A stretch of 64,000 nt of DNA from contig JAHLEZ010000002.1 of NCBI GenBank assembly GCA_020726505.1, forward strand, positions 4,464,001 through 4,528,000, given 5' to 3'. The notes beneath the pieces were generated by a model. That model did no database searches. It was not told the DNA's origin and saw nothing but the letters and a program-made list of their open reading frames with translations. Numbering within the stretch: position 1 is the stretch's first letter; each line of letters starts with the position of its first letter. A program made the position numbers and the translations under genes. The DNA is from Leptodontidium sp. MPI-SDFR-AT-0119. Lineage: Eukaryota; Ascomycota; Leotiomycetes; Helotiales; Leptodontidiaceae. Below, in pieces: positions 22,203 through 36,279 of the stretch.

Positions 22203-25200
22203 TTATTTATCCTTGAACTCCTGCGAAAAGATTTTCTGCCAGACCTCCAACCATTTCTGCTGTTGACCAGTGGGCTGCTTTCCGGGACTCTTGAACGATC
22301 TCGTCAAGATGTCTCGCAGCTTGGATCTCAGTGTCTTAATTACAAGCATAGTCTTCCAGTCGGAGACTGCAAATCGCGCTCGGTTTCCATCGAGAATGAA
22401 AACCCCGGCATACATCTACATCACATTAGGTCTGCACTATGGAGTTTTTTTGGGGGGTGCCACTTACATCACACCGAACGTCCCCACAGAGGAGGGCGAT
22501 AGAGAACTCTTCGACCGCCGTGGTTTCGTGAGCGTTATAAAATCTAAATTAAGTCAACAAGATGCCAGGGAGAGGCATAACTCGCACTTACTGCTTGTTC
22601 TGCATAATATGATAGTATGAAAGCCATTTCAGTTCATGGTGGCCTTTGTTGACTGAGGATGGATGCAGGCTAATAGATTGATTGTTCGCAACGTTTCGGA
22701 AACCTCTTCCATCTCGAATGAGTAGCTTTGGGTAGAAGCTCCAAGCAATTACAGAACTCGTAATAATATCATTGTCGCTATTAGCGTTTGCCCGTTGGGG
22801 GATGTCAAAGAACTGCCGGCGTCTACTGGAGTAGCGGGTTCTGAAATGTCAGCCATATCCGAAACTCAGAACGTCTTGCTTACCTGTTCAGGGCCGTACG
22901 CTCTTCTCCTGTCAATGGCAGAAAGCCAGAGTCGACCAAGCACACAACAAGCTGGCCCTTGAGATCTTCAATGTTCAACAGCGTCTGCTGACTGAGGAAG
23001 TTCTTCCGGCAAAACTGGTAATCCGAATTTCCTGTCACACAGACTCGCTTCCAGGCCAAGTATGCATTGTAGACGGTAAGAAGATCCGAATCGCCTCTAC
23101 GGAATGCCAGTCGAACAGTATCTGCTTGTGCTCGCGCACCAAATGGAGCAGAGAACGGAGACTTGGATGACAAGATAGCTGCGATAGTAATCGAAGCATC
23201 CAAACATTTGAAAATGCTGCCGAGAAGTACCAGCTTCCCCAAAAAGACATCCAGTGGTAGACGTGCTAGTTGGGTACCGAGAGGGGTAAGATCCTCGCCA
23301 GGTGTCAAGGCTCTGACATCTATGAGAGCATCCACTGCCCGGCGAATATTTTTGGACGACGGTGGATCTAGAGCTTGGCTCAAAGTCTCCTCAATACCGC
23401 CGAGCTTGCAAATCTTTACACGAATGGCAAGATCCTGGAGAGACAAACGTAGAAGTTCGGGTGTTTGTTGATCTGACATCTTCAAGGACGGAAGTTAGCA
23501 AAGTGCATCTCAACGCTGCGTTTTCCACGTGAATGAACGTGACTTACCAACACATCGTGCCGATGCTTCGTGAAAAGATGGAAGCACAGTCCCTCTTGGA
23601 CTCTTCCCGCTCTACCTCGGCGCTGCTTGGCATTTGCCTTGCTTATAAATGTCTCCAGAAGTCTAGAAAGTTGCTTTCTTTCATCGAATCTATTACAAAG
23701 TGAGTAAAGTGAAGACAATGTCTCAATAGGACTGAATTACCTCATCTCTCGGTGCTTTCCAGTATCGACAACGCAGGTAACATCTGGGATCGTGATACCA
23801 GTTTCAGCGATATTCGTGGCGAGAACAATCTTCCTAGTTCCGGGCGGAGGTACGAGGAAAGCAGCTTCTTGATCTTCGCTGGCGATCGTCGAGTGAAGTG
23901 GATAGACATACCAATTCGCAGAAAATACAGGATGTCCAGCCAGCATGTCGTTGAGCTGTCGAATTTCACCAATGCCGGGGAGAAATACCAAGATAGCCTT
24001 GCTGAACATTTGGAGGTGATCGTCCGTAGCAATCTTCGCAAGGAGCTGAGTGACCAATTCGAAATCAATCTGATATTCGTCCAATTGCGCAATCGTGTTC
24101 TTGGTCCTACCGCTGTAGCCTCGGAGAGCTTTGGTATTCTCAACTTTGTTCGCCTCAGTGAGATCGGCAGGCTCAATCTCATCATCATCAAGGTCCTTGA
24201 ACTTTTCGTGGTAGGTATTGTCTAATGTGTAACCAGTCAATTCCACGGCATCTTCCAGGTATTTGACTGTAACTGGGAAAGTGCGACCCGGAACAGTAAG
24301 AACTGGAGCGCCATCCAAATATTTAGAAAATCGATCGGCATCGACCGTTGCAGACATCAAGACGACCTTGAGATCTCTTCTACGAGCCATAAGTTTTCTC
24401 AAAACAATCAACAGAAAGTCGCTGTCAATCGTCCGCTCGTGTACTTCGTCGAGAACGATGTGCGTGATATCCTTTAGATCGTTAGATCCCTCGAGCATTC
24501 TCATCACTATACCTGTTGTTGCATAGACGAGGCGGGTTTCCTTGGAAGTGTTGGACTCTAGCCGGATCGCATAGCCAACTAGAGATCTTGAAGTACCAAG
24601 GTCGTTCTTACGTTCCCCAAGCTCCTCACTGACACGTCGGGCTAGTGAGATTGCGGAGATACGCCGTGGCTCCGTACAATAGATCTTGCAAGGTTTGCCT
24701 TGGGAAAGCTGATGTTCCAGAATGAAAGAGGGTACCTGGGTACTCTTGCCGCATCCCGTCTCTCCGCAGATGATGACAACTTGCTCTCGATCAATAGCTG
24801 CGAGAACTTCATTCTTGAAACCCCACATCGGGAGTTGTATGCGAGAATTCTAAAATCATGTTAGAAGACCGAAAACATGCGGAGGGAGAACTAACCAGCA
24901 TCATTTGGTAACTCTGTGTATTGCATTTATCATTCCAGATTCGCTGGTAAGCCTGAGGTTCAAGTAATCCCTTACTAGCTTTATCCGGGCCAGACTCATC
25001 ACCGTTATCCAAGGCTCGAGGGGTGTTGCGATTTCTGAAGGCGCCCTGTATGAGGACACCATCCTCGAGTTCTTGATCTCTCTTCTCGCGAACCATGTCC
25101 CGGAAGACACGAATGCTTAAACGGTCTGCTTCGTCTGCTTTCTCTTTCTTTGTCTCGGCGAATTCTGTCCATAGATCTCTCCACGTAGGTGGTAAGCGAA

Positions 25201-27084
25201 GGAACACCTTATCTTCTTTTGCTGAAGAGCTAAACAATAGAAACAACGCAACAGTAGCGACATAAGCTTCCGACTGCTTAGAATCAGGGGTTGATACCGA
25301 TACCATAGTGAAAGTTTGCGATTTGGGCGAAGATATGCAGTCAATCTGGGTTGGTGGACTTAGCGGTGGAATGTCCTGTGCCTTTGACCACATAATCCGC
25401 AGCGAATGTCTATTTGAGAAGCTTGAATCAGAGATGAGAGTAAAGTTCAACTTCACAGATGAGTCCCTAGGGTTTATGTTAGCGCTACGTCTAAATATCC
25501 CGTTTGAAGTTGCATGTTGGACAGTAAATCGAGGATAGCGTACCTAGCACGGCAAGCCTCCTCGAGCACTCTGGTGGGGTTGATTCCTGACCACTTGCCA
25601 AACTCTCTAATCGTAACCTTCACACCATTCAGGCCAGTTACAACAGTGCTACTCTTTCCAGTAATAGGGTCAACTTCATTTACAGGCAGGCTCGCAAACA
25701 GGTTTGCTAAGGCCCCATCATCGTCGCTGTCGTTCTCCTCGAGCAATTCGGCTCCTATTCTAGCGGCTTCTTTGCTGACCTCGTCGTCAGAATCGACCAA
25801 AGTCTGAGATCCCTGAGAATTAGAGTCACTGTTGTCCTGGCTAATATCCGCAGCTTTTCGCAGAGTTGCAGCCTCCTTTTCAAGCTCAATCCGCTTGATT
25901 TCCCACTGCTGATCGGCAACATACTGGTCAAACAGAACGTCATCCTGGATTTTCTGGACTTTTCGAAGCCATCTTGCTGATTGTGGGTCTGTGCCAGCTG
26001 CAGCAGCTTTGGTGTTTGCAGCAGGACGGCGAGGATTTCCTCGTTGAGGCTCTTTTCGTGGCATGGACTGTTGTGCATGAAACAAGTTTGTCTTGCATTC
26101 GAGATAGACTGGTAAGAGATCATCGGGATCAATGTCGCTATCATAGTCAAGAGCTACTGGCTTCTTAGCAGGCGAACGCTGTCTCTCCGTGCCCGAGGCA
26201 TTGTTGTTGAATACCATAGTCCCCATATGCCTGGTATCAGACTCGATACGAGGGGTCGTTGCTCCAGATGGCAAAGGGCTATCAATTGGTGTGTCTGGGG
26301 CAATCTTAGCATATTGAAGGAGGGAAACATGGAAAGAATACTGACCTGTTTGCGATTTTGACAACAATCCTGCTTTGCGATGGGCATTTTCGTAGTCCGG
26401 AAGCTCATCTCTCGTACACTCCCTCGCCAACCATTCTAAAGATTCCTCCATGCCCCAGATTGCGTCCTTATTTCCCGCTCCTATCTTGTCCGAAATATCC
26501 AAGACATGCCTAATGGCGCGAACCACCTTCTCCTCAATGAATCCTGCCCCAACAAGAGCTTGCTGTAGGGTCCAGAGACGGATCGTCAATTCCTCCTCTG
26601 ACGTTTGTTTGGCGTTGCTAGAAGAGTCGTTTGACTGCCCTCCAAAACGTCCCTCTCCACCGACTAAATCCAGTATTTCTTCCATCAATTCTGGAGGTAG
26701 CCATTTTCTGGTATTGAGGCTCTCTGCCTGGCTCCTCAATACGCGGCGATCTGTCTCCAGTCTCGTCTTCTGACGGAGGGCATCTCTCTTCGATTTCTGG
26801 GCATGTTTCTCAACAAGAATTTGTAGTTCCGAATCCTCCAACTGTTTCTCGAATTCCTCTGCAGTCAAATTCTTGTTCGATGCTACCGCAGGGCCTAATT
26901 TTGGATTTGCGGACGCGGTTTGGTCCTTCTCCTCCGTTTCGAGATTGGCCTGGTGCTCGGGTGAGGCTGTAGATGGAGTCTCTTGCTCAGCAACTTCGAT
27001 CTTTGGCTTGGAAGCAATAGATGTAGTTGCAAATCCTCTAGCCGGGTTCGTGGCTGGCTTCTTTTTTTTCTTTCCCCCAGCCAT
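22203..27084 (-). CDS. DExH-box RNA helicase (YLR419W / DHX29-DHX57 type)
   Basis: Eight exons (27084-25544, 25466-24896, 24849-23741, 23689-23548, 23479-22884, 22840-22592, 22543-22468, 22415-22203) join in phase to 1498 residues. The N-terminus MAGGKKKKK leads a low-complexity region. A UBA-like helical segment ([19 protein letters not shown]) follows. The helicase core carries GETGCGKS (about 733-740), [12 protein letters not shown] (838-841), SAT (870-872), a VFLPGIGEI region, TNIAETGIT and QRRGRAGR. Winged-helix and ratchet (HA2) segments follow ([19 protein letters not shown]). The C-terminal OB-fold region ends [14 protein letters not shown] and LTRSFKSPG. Family members unwind structured mRNA during initiation or act in ribosome quality control; the exact role here is inference. 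Divergent from gcn1, with 240 bp between start codons. Confidence 0.93.
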
Positions 27085-27324
27085 AGCAACGGATTTTGTT
27101 GGGCGTGTTTTTTGTGAGAAGTCGAAGTCGAGGTCGAATATCAGGTGCGGGGTGTTGATGACGCTGCGGCAGGTAAAAGCCTCGAGCACTTTTTATTTAT
27201 GCATCTGCAAGTCTCGCCAACTTCCAAAAACCACGCGACGACCAAACAAAAACTAGCCCACCCAAAACCACCAAACCCAACTCGAGTCAGCCTCGGGTCA
27301 TGACAAGGAATTTGAATCTACGAG
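27085..27324. promoter_or_regulatory. Bidirectional promoter of helicase and gcn1
   Basis: Only 240 bp separate the two ATG codons, so both 5' UTRs and promoters share this stretch. It has a CA/CCA-rich plus-strand half. One CGAGTCA (near 27283) is one base off a TGAGTCA bZIP (Gcn4/Cpc1) site. Confidence 0.6.
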
Positions 27325-30300
27325 ATGACTGAGGTGGAGGTCAACGGTACCGGTGGGGTGGATCTGGATCTCAGTGCCACCAAGGTAGCATTGTCTTCCT
27401 CTTCTACCACGATTCGTTTGGGCAGCCTGCACACCCTCGAAGAAAGGCTCTCGAACAACGGTAAGCTGCTGGAACGGGGCTTTTGGTCTCTGAGCATATG
27501 CTGATGCTATTCTTCTGGCAGAAATAAGCCAGGGGCTCTTCCCACCTCTTCTACGACTTCTGTTCATCACATACCCATACTACCACGATCGAAATTCACG
27601 GCAAGCAGTACAGCGATGCATAAGGGCCACATTCGGTTCTGGGTGCACTCCAGAAGCGCTGACAGAGTTTGTTAAGACTATCGATGCAGAGACTGCAAAG
27701 CAGGGGCTCGCCCCAGGCAATGCTTTTGTCCTGATTGAATGGTGCAGCATTTTGCTACAGGAAATCGCTGGTACAGTGTACTGGGACAAATGGGGGCTGC
27801 AGGTGATTCAAAGCAATGCCCGAGTACTCGAACTCTGTCTCAGCGAATCGACGAGATCGAATATGAAGCAGACGGCACTTGTCATCACTAGGCGTGGGCT
27901 GCGAAAGGCATTCTCGAAGAGCGATACTAGGGAGAAAGTGATCCAGGATGCGGTACACATACTTGCTGCCAAAGGACCACAACCGTCTGCGAAGAACGCT
28001 GTCATGTTAGGAGTCATTGCCGGGGTCTGTGCAAGGAAGACTGAGGCCAAGAAAATACTTTCAGCAAATGCACCGGAATACTATGCCTTCTACATTCGAG
28101 AGATCATTGGATCACGGACTCCAGTACCAGCGCACATATCGAAAGCTTTGGGGGACTTTTTTGTCGACTTCACTACGTCGGAAGATGTAGTGAAATTGCT
28201 CGTTCCTGCACTCGAAAAGGCTCTTCTCCGAGCTCCCGAAATAGTGCTCAATGATTTGGTTACTCCGCTTTTCCATTCTTTCTCCGAATCCATAGACCTC
28301 TCGAGTGTTCTTCGAAACAATCTCCTAAAGCCATTGCTGGCTAACACCAAATCTACAAATGCTGTTGTACGACAAGGTGCTTTCTCAGCCTTCAAAGCTG
28401 CCATCCTCAAGAGTCACGACTCGGACTTGATCATCCAAATCGCTCAGGAAATTCTTGTCCCGTTGAAGTCTGGGAAAGTACCGTCAGCAGAGCAGAGAGC
28501 CTATTATGCGGATATGCTCACTGCACTACCACCTTCAAAGGCAGCAGTGACCCACGTTGCTCCTGCAATGGCCGTCATTGCTGGCAAAGAAGCCAATGAA
28601 GCAGCTCTTCATTCAGAGACTCTGACCCTCCTTCACTATGTTACCTGGGGTCTTCTCAACGATCTCGAGCTCGACAAGCAGGTCATTGACTCGTTCGTCA
28701 AAGGCTTGTCTGATAAGAAGGTGCCTGTCAAGAAGCTATGGGCTGCACGTCTCGGTGAAATGTTCTTCACCATTGACAGCGAGGAGATCTTGAAGTCCAA
28801 GTTTTCCAAGCTCGCAGAGTCATCTATCCCAGCTTTAATGGATATTTGGCAGGAAGTCATAGCAAATCCCTTGGCAGCTGCGCAGTCTGGTCTTGTCACT
28901 TGTGCCTACGTTCTCACAGCAATTGCGCAACCTAAGCTTGCCTTGTGCTCGAATGGAAAACTTGAGACAGCACTCAAGAAAGCACAAGTTGATCGTCAAG
29001 CCCTAACAATGGAGCCCAAGCCATCCTTCTTGCTAAATCAGCGCATATACGGCAAACTTTCCAGCGACGACGATTTCAAGTGGTTTATTCGTGCTCTGTC
29101 CTCTGTGTCACACAGCCTTGCTGTTTTTGAACAAGACTCAGTAGTCGCCACTGCTTGGTCACAAGCTATCATCTTTTGCATTTGCTCATCTAGTGTCAAG
29201 CCGGAGCTTAGAAATGTTGGTTCCCGAACGCTTTCGCAGCTTTACACCCGCGAGCCAGCACGTATCTCGGCAATAGTCATTGCTGGACTTTGGCGCTGGC
29301 ACTACTGTGTTGAATCAGGGGACAAGGATAGTGCAGCTACATCCGCAAAAACAGAAACTCAGAACCTTCACATGATTGTAAAGTCAATCTGTCTCTCTGC
29401 TGCTGAGATGACCAAACTGGGCTGCGAAGTTGATATTGCAGTCCGGCGACAACAAATGATTGCACTGCTCGTTCTGTCAAGACCGGAGCTGATCCCAAGA
29501 GTCAACTGGATTGAGCTATGCCTCAGAGTTCAAGTTGATCCAGGAGAGCTCGCACGAAGTTCTGGGGATGCTTTAATGCAACAGATCCTTGACTCTACTA
29601 GCTTCAGTGAATCAGTATGTATCTTCCAGCGACTGTGTTGTATAGATGCGAGCTGATGCAGTTTTAGGAATCCTTGCAGAAAACCGAAAGTGTCAAAAAA
29701 GCAGCGTTCAATGCTGCCGCCGAACTTGCCTTTGTTTCACCGGACACAATGATTTCCCGAATTGTAGATCTCATTGAAAAAGATCTCAATCCGTCTCAGC
29801 TCGCCAATGTTGGCCCAACAGAGGCCGCCATTTTCCGAACCGAGGAGGGCACTGCTTTCGTGGATGTTCTTGCTTCAAAGTCCCAGAGTTACGTGCCCAA
29901 CAAGAACACCAAAGATTACGACACCCTAAAATGGGAGGAAGAGTTACGAGCACAATTAGCCCAGAAGAAGGGCCAGCAGAAAAAACTCACCCCTGAAGAG
30001 ACCGCTAAAGTCAAAGCCCAGCTGAAAAAAGAAGCTAGCATCCGCTTAGAAATTCGATATCTTGAAGCAAGACTTTTGCGTGGAATCGGAATTACCAAGA
30101 GCCTGGCGACTGGTCCTCCCACCGAGGCAAGCCTCTGGATGGGCCCTGCAGTAAAAGCATTGGTCGATGTTATCAATGCTGGTGCTGGCCTGATAACCGC
30201 CAATGCTGCTCCCGAGGCATACATTCAGTGCGCAGAGATACTGCCTAGTCGCATTGGTGTTCTACGACCATTTATTGGGATCGCGACTCTGAGAGCTCTT

Positions 30301-33300
30301 GATGTCCCTCATCTCGCAGAACATTTAGTGCAGGAACCATTAGGTGCACTCATTACTCGAGTTCTTTACCGCCTTCGATTCTCAGGAGAACAGCGCCCGT
30401 TCGACACGGTCTCCTTGACCTACATACTCCCGCTTGTGTTCTTAGTGCTCCGGAAGGGAGGTTTTGGTGACTCTGATGATGCAGAAGCCCAACTTGTTCT
30501 AGCTCTGGAGTTTCTGACATTCCATACCGACTCTTGCTCAGATGCTCTTGTACCACGCGAGGAAGTATTGTCAATCTTGATATTCTCCATGCAAACTTAC
30601 AACCAGCACTACAAGATAGTCAAGGATTGCTTGGCAGACCTTTGCCGCTGCCTCGCTCCAAATATCACCAACCAAGAGATCGCAATCCTTGCCAAAGGTT
30701 CTATTGTCCCACAGATTTCTGTCCGAACGTCCGTACTGCAGTCTATCAGTGCTGACATCGACATGAGCGAATTTGAGTTTTCTGAAGAAATCTGGCTAGC
30801 CTGCCACGACGATGTTGGGGAGAACATTGAGATTGGCAGAGAAATATGGGAAGAGAGTGCCTTTGAAGTTTCAGCCAACACGCCTTTCAAAATGTTACCA
30901 TATCTTGAGAGCTCCGACAAGCAACTCAGGAGGGCAGCAGCGCGGTCACTAGCAGAGGCTGTGAAGATACAGCCGTCAACATTCCGTGATACGTTGGTAC
31001 GCCTTGAAACTACCTACAACGAACTGGCCAAACCACGAGTCCCTCAACTCGACGAGTACGGAATGCCCAAAAAGATGGACCTCTCAGACCCCTGGGAAGC
31101 CAGGAATGGTATTGCTTTGGCTTTCAAGGAGCTTGCCGCTGTATTTGAGGAGGGTATGCTAGATGAATTTCTTCGTTTCCTTATTGAGCAGGGTCCCCTT
31201 GGTGATAGAGATCCCAATGTTCGGGAGCAGATGGTCGAGGCTGCTACCGCCATCATTGCCATTCATGGGAAGGACAAAGTGGAAGATCTCATGAAGACAT
31301 TTGAGCAAACCCTTGAAGCTCCTGACAAGGGCTCCGAGTTCGCAGACCGTGTTAATGAGGCCGTCATTATTATGTACGGTGCTCTGGCTCGTCATCTGAA
31401 GTCAGGAGATTCTCGTGTGCCAAAGGTTGTCCAGAGACTTCTGGATACTCTAAGTACACCTTCCGAAGCTGTTCAATATGCAGTTGCTGAATGCCTTCCC
31501 CCCCTCGTGAGAGCATCCAGCGAGAATACACCTAATTATATTCAACATGTTCTCGAGCGCCTCTTCAATTCGAAAAAGTACGCTGGTCGACGTGGTGCGG
31601 CCTATGGTCTCGCTGGAATTGTCCACGGTAAAGGCATATCTGCCCTAAGAGAATACCGCGTCATGTCAACACTGAAGAGCGGTATCGAAAACAAGAAGGA
31701 CGTTTACCACCGCGAGGGTGCTCTACTCGCCTATGAGCTCTTGTCCACTATTCTAGGCCGCGTCTTCGAGCCGTATGTCATTCAAATCGTGCCTCAGCTA
31801 CTCTCTAGTTTTGGTGATGCTAGCGCCGATGTGCGTGATGGTTGCTTGGCCGCCGCGAAAGCTTGCTTTGCCAGCTTGAGTTCCTATGGTGTAAAGCGAA
31901 TCTTACCTACACTTCTGGATGGCCTCGATGACCAGCAATGGAGAAGTAAAAAAGGTGCATGCGATCTTCTTGGTGCCATGGCATACCTCGACCCTCAACA
32001 GCTCGCGCAAAGTCTTCCCGAAATCATTCCACCGTTGACTGGTGTACTCAACGACAGTCACAAGGAAGTCCGACTTGCTGCAAATAGAAGTCTGAAGCGC
32101 TTTGGTGAGGTTATCAATAACCCTGAAATCAAGGGTCTGGTCGATGTACTCCTCAAGGCTCTGAGCGACCCCACCAAGTACACAGATGGTGCTCTAGATG
32201 CCTTGATCAAAGTTTCATTCATCCATTACCTGGATGCTCCATCTCTCGCTCTCGTAGCTCGTATCCTCGAGCGAGGTTTGGGAGATCGTTCAGCTACAAA
32301 ACGCAAATCTGCCCAGGTCATTGGTAGTTTGGCACATCTTACTGAAAGAAAAGATCTTATTGCCCATTTGCCGATTTTGGTAGCAGGTCTCAAGATTGCT
32401 GTCGTCGATCCTGTTCCCACAACTCGTGCAACAGCATCTAAAGCCCTCGGCTCTCTGATTGAAAAACTGGGCGAGGATGCACTCCCAGATCTTATTCCGG
32501 GCCTAATGCAAACCCTCAAATCAGACACCGGCGCTGGAGACCGACTTGGTTCCGCTCAAGCTCTCAGTGAAGTCCTCGCAGGTCTTGGAACAGGTCGCTT
32601 GGAAGAGACCCTCCCTACCATTCTTCAAAATGTTGGCTCTGCAAAACCTTCTGTCCGCGAGGGTTTCATGTCGCTCTTCATCTTCTTGCCTGTCTGTTTC
32701 GGAAACAGCTTCGCCAACTATCTCAGCAGGATCATTCCTCCCATATTGTCTGGTCTTGCCGATGACGTGGAATCCATTCGTGACACCTCACTCCGTGCCG
32801 GCCGCTTACTTGTCAAGAACTTCGCCACCAAGTCCATCGATCTTCTGCTTCCAGAACTTGAGCGAGGCCTTGCGGATGACAGCTACAGGATTCGTCTCAG
32901 TTCGGTTGAGCTGGTCGGCGATCTGCTGTTCAATCTCACGGGCATCAATTCAAATACTGAAGCAGATGAAATAGAAGAGGGGGCACAAGAGGCAGGAGTG
33001 TCACTCTTGGAAGTCCTAGGCGAAGAGAAGAGGAACAAGGTTTTGTCATCACTCTACATTTGTCGGTGCGATACGTCTGGTCTGGTCCGAACTGCAGCCG
33101 TCAACGTTTGGAAGGTCAGCATATTCCCCCCTTGTTTTGTTGATGGTTCGGAATCGGGATCGTGTCTTAGGATCGTAATCCTGATACTTTAGAATCACTT
33201 GGAGCTAACACGCAGAACAGGCACTTGTTGCCAGTCCTAGAACACTGAAGGAGCTTATTCCGACATTGTCTCAACTCATCATTCGAAGACTTGGAAGTTC

Positions 33301-35635
33301 CAATATGGAGCAGAAGGTTATTGCGGGCAACGCGCTTGGGGAGTTGATTCGTAAGGCTGGAGATGGTGTGCTGTCGACTCTGTTACCAACTCTTGAAGAG
33401 GGTCTCCAGACATCGACAGACACAGATGCCAAGCAGGGCATTTGTATTGCGTTACGCGAACTGATTTCCTCTGCATCACCAGATGCCTTGGAAGACCACG
33501 AAAAGACCCTCATCTCAGTTGTCCGAACTGCTTTGATCGATTCCGACGAAGACGTTCGAGAGGCAGCGGCGGAAGCTTTCGACTCTTTACAACAGATTCT
33601 TGGAAAGAAAGCAGTGGATCAGGTGCTGCCGTACCTTTTGAGTCTATTGCGGACTGAAGATGAAGCCGACAACGCATTGTCTGCTCTCCTGACCCTTCTC
33701 ACTGAGACTACACGATCCAACATTATTCTCCCCAACTTGATACCCACTCTTACCACATCTCCAATATCGTCCTTCAACGCCAAGGCTCTGGCCTCTCTGT
33801 CAACCGTCGCTGGGTCTGCAATGACACGACGCTTACCAAGCATCCTGAATTCTCTCATGGACAATATCATCGCATGCAAGGATGATGAGCTCCGTGCTGA
33901 TCTCGATGCGTCGTTCGACACCGTCGTTTTGTCTATTGATGAGTTTGATGGCTTGAACACCGCCATGAGTGTCTTGCTGGCACTTGTCAAGCATGACGAC
34001 CATCGCAGGAGAGCTGCGATGGACTATCACCTGGCGAAGTTCTTTGCCTCGGCAACCGTCGACTATTCTCGTTACAACCAAGACATCATCCGGGCATTAC
34101 TGATCTCATTCGATGATAGTGATAAGGAAGTAGTCAAAGCTGCTTGGACTGCACTGTCCGAGTTCACGAAGCACTTGAAGAAAGAGGAAATGGAAGCATT
34201 GGTTTACTCTACTCGACAAATCTTGCAACATGTCGGTGTTGCAGGTGCCAACCTCCCAGGTTTCGCACTGCCGAAGGGTATCAACGCTATCTTGCCTATC
34301 TTCTTACAAGGTTTGATGAACGGCACTCCAGAACAGAGAACCCAATCTGCTTTGGCTATCTCCGACATTGTTGATCGAACAAGTGGAGATTCTCTGAAAC
34401 CATTCGTTACCCAGATCACTGGACCACTCATCAGAGTCGTATCTGAACGTTCGGTGGATGTCAAGGCTGCAATTCTACTGACATTGAATAATCTTCTCGA
34501 GAAAATCCCCACCTTCCTCAAGCCTTTCTTGCCTCAACTTCAACGAACCTTCGCCAAATCATTGGCTGATACTTCCAGCGAGGTTTTGAGAACACGAGCA
34601 GCAAAGGCCCTGGGTACTCTGATCACATTGACGCCTCGTATCGATCCTTTGATCGCCGAGTTGGTCACTGGTTCAAAAACATCAGATGCCGGAGTTCGCA
34701 ATGCTATGCTGAAGGCACTTTACGAAGTCATCAGCAAAGCAGGAGCCAATATGAGCGAGGCATCCAGGGGTGCAGTTCTCAGTCTGATCGACACTGATTT
34801 GGAAGACAACGACGTCTCAATGGCCATTACCAATGCCAAGTTGCTCGCTGCTCTCATCAAGAACGTTCCGGTGGACAGCGCGGCTGGTCTTATCAAGAAT
34901 CGTGTCTTACCAAATCACTTCAGTCAGCCATCTGTTCTGGCTTTGAACGCTGTCCTACTGGAAGCACCAACCTCCCTCACCGAGACTACCTTTGCAGGTG
35001 ATCTACCATCGGCCATCCGCCAAGGCATGACGAGCAAGAATGTAAATATTCATGTCTTCCTGTTACTTCATAGCTAATATTTGCAGAACTTCATCTCCGA
35101 TAATTGTGTTCTAGCCGCAGGCAAGTACCTGCTGCTCGACAGCCGCAGCGATGACTACGAAACCATCAAGCCATTGTTTGAGGCACTCGCCAGTCTCATT
35201 CAACCTGGCAACTCGGTAGACACCCGCCGTCTCGCTCTAGTGGTAATTCGTACAACATGCCGTCATCACATGGAGATTATTCGACCACATCTACCATTGC
35301 TAGCACTGCCAGTCTTCGCTAGTGTTCGAGACCCCGTCATCCCGGTCAAGCTCGCCGCAGAAGCAGCATTCATGGCACTTTTCAATGTCGTGGACGATGA
35401 GAGCAAGGTGTTCGACAAGTACGTTTCTACGCAAGACTTGCCTGCCAATCAAAAGAGAAGTATGCAAGATTACTTCAAACGTGTAGCTTTGAGACTTGGT
35501 AATACGGCACGGGAGAGAAAGGAGGCCGAAGGAGGACAGGGTGGATTGGGACTGTCTAACGATGAAGTCGATGATGAGCGAGAGATTTGGAGTGTAGGCA
35601 AGGTGGATCTTGGAGAGGGGGTATTTGACGAGTGA
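27325..35635 (+). CDS. gcn1: Gcn1, activator of the eIF2-alpha kinase Gcn2
   Basis: Exons 27325-27460, 27522-29614, 29668-33114, 33221-35041 and 35087-35635 join in phase (136+2093, then three phase-0 exons) to 2681 residues, the normal size. The protein is almost entirely HEAT repeats, seen as recurring helical pairs with P-x-x-x-x-L-L and D-x-x-x-x-V-R-x-A-A motifs. The central block around LEARLLRGIG and AAYGLAGIVHGKG, with DPWEARNGIA before it, belongs to the part most conserved in Gcn1. The EEF3-like and RWD-binding regions lie in the middle and C-terminal half. Gcn1 binds stalled or collided ribosomes with Gcn20 and passes the uncharged-tRNA signal to Gcn2, switching on general amino-acid control. 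The start MTEVEVNG is the first ATG after the shared promoter. Confidence 0.96.
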
Positions 35636-36279
35636 ATGACTGATGAGAAAAGCATGTGTTTTGGTAGAAAAAAAGGGTTAGTGCATTGCAGTGGGTGAGG
35701 TTGAGGTTGGTAGACGATGCATTTGGCACAAATACATCTCCCTAAAAATTTCTCAAATCTCAACAGTGCAGCTTGATGTGAAGATAAAATAGGATAGAGG
35801 CCATCGATCCTCACTTTGCCCGTCTTTCCTATTTTCAATGGCATGAGACTAGTCAGATTTCGAGTCCGCCATCGCTCTGGTCATCATCCAGGTTGTCCAC
35901 CATGTCCGGGTCACGTGTAAATGTGGAGCTGAACATGGAGCTCGACAACTATTCCAATTTCTACGCCAGAATTATGGGAATGCAAATAACCACTGAGAAT
36001 CTACCTGACAATTTCTGGGTAGAATTTTTTCTCTTGCTGGTCTCTTCTGCTGTTCAAATTTTAAGCAATTCCTTACCTACTGTAGAGGGCTGTAATTGAT
36101 CTGAGGGCTAGGCGAGAAAGAAGCCCTGTTCCGCACAACAAATTTCGAGGATTAGTCAGCTAAAGTTCTGAGACGAGACGCTAGCTTCAGAATCAACTTC
36201 ATTTCGACCGACCAGCAGAGATTCGCCCATCGACAACCACGACGACCATCCCACCGACGACATCAACCACGCTGTCAAG
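35636..36279. promoter_or_regulatory. gcn1 3' region and rpl19 promoter
   Basis: 644 bp. Contains a CACGTG E-box at 35912-35917, about 363 bp before the rpl19 start, and a C/A-rich leader (CCATCCCACCGACGACAT) directly before the start codon, as is usual for highly expressed fungal genes. Confidence 0.5.

Noticed and set aside
26325..26365. Possible 41-nt intron in the helicase gene (GTCAGT...CTAAG)
   Set aside because: Removing 41 nt would shift the frame, whereas the unspliced sequence stays open and in phase with the downstream exons.
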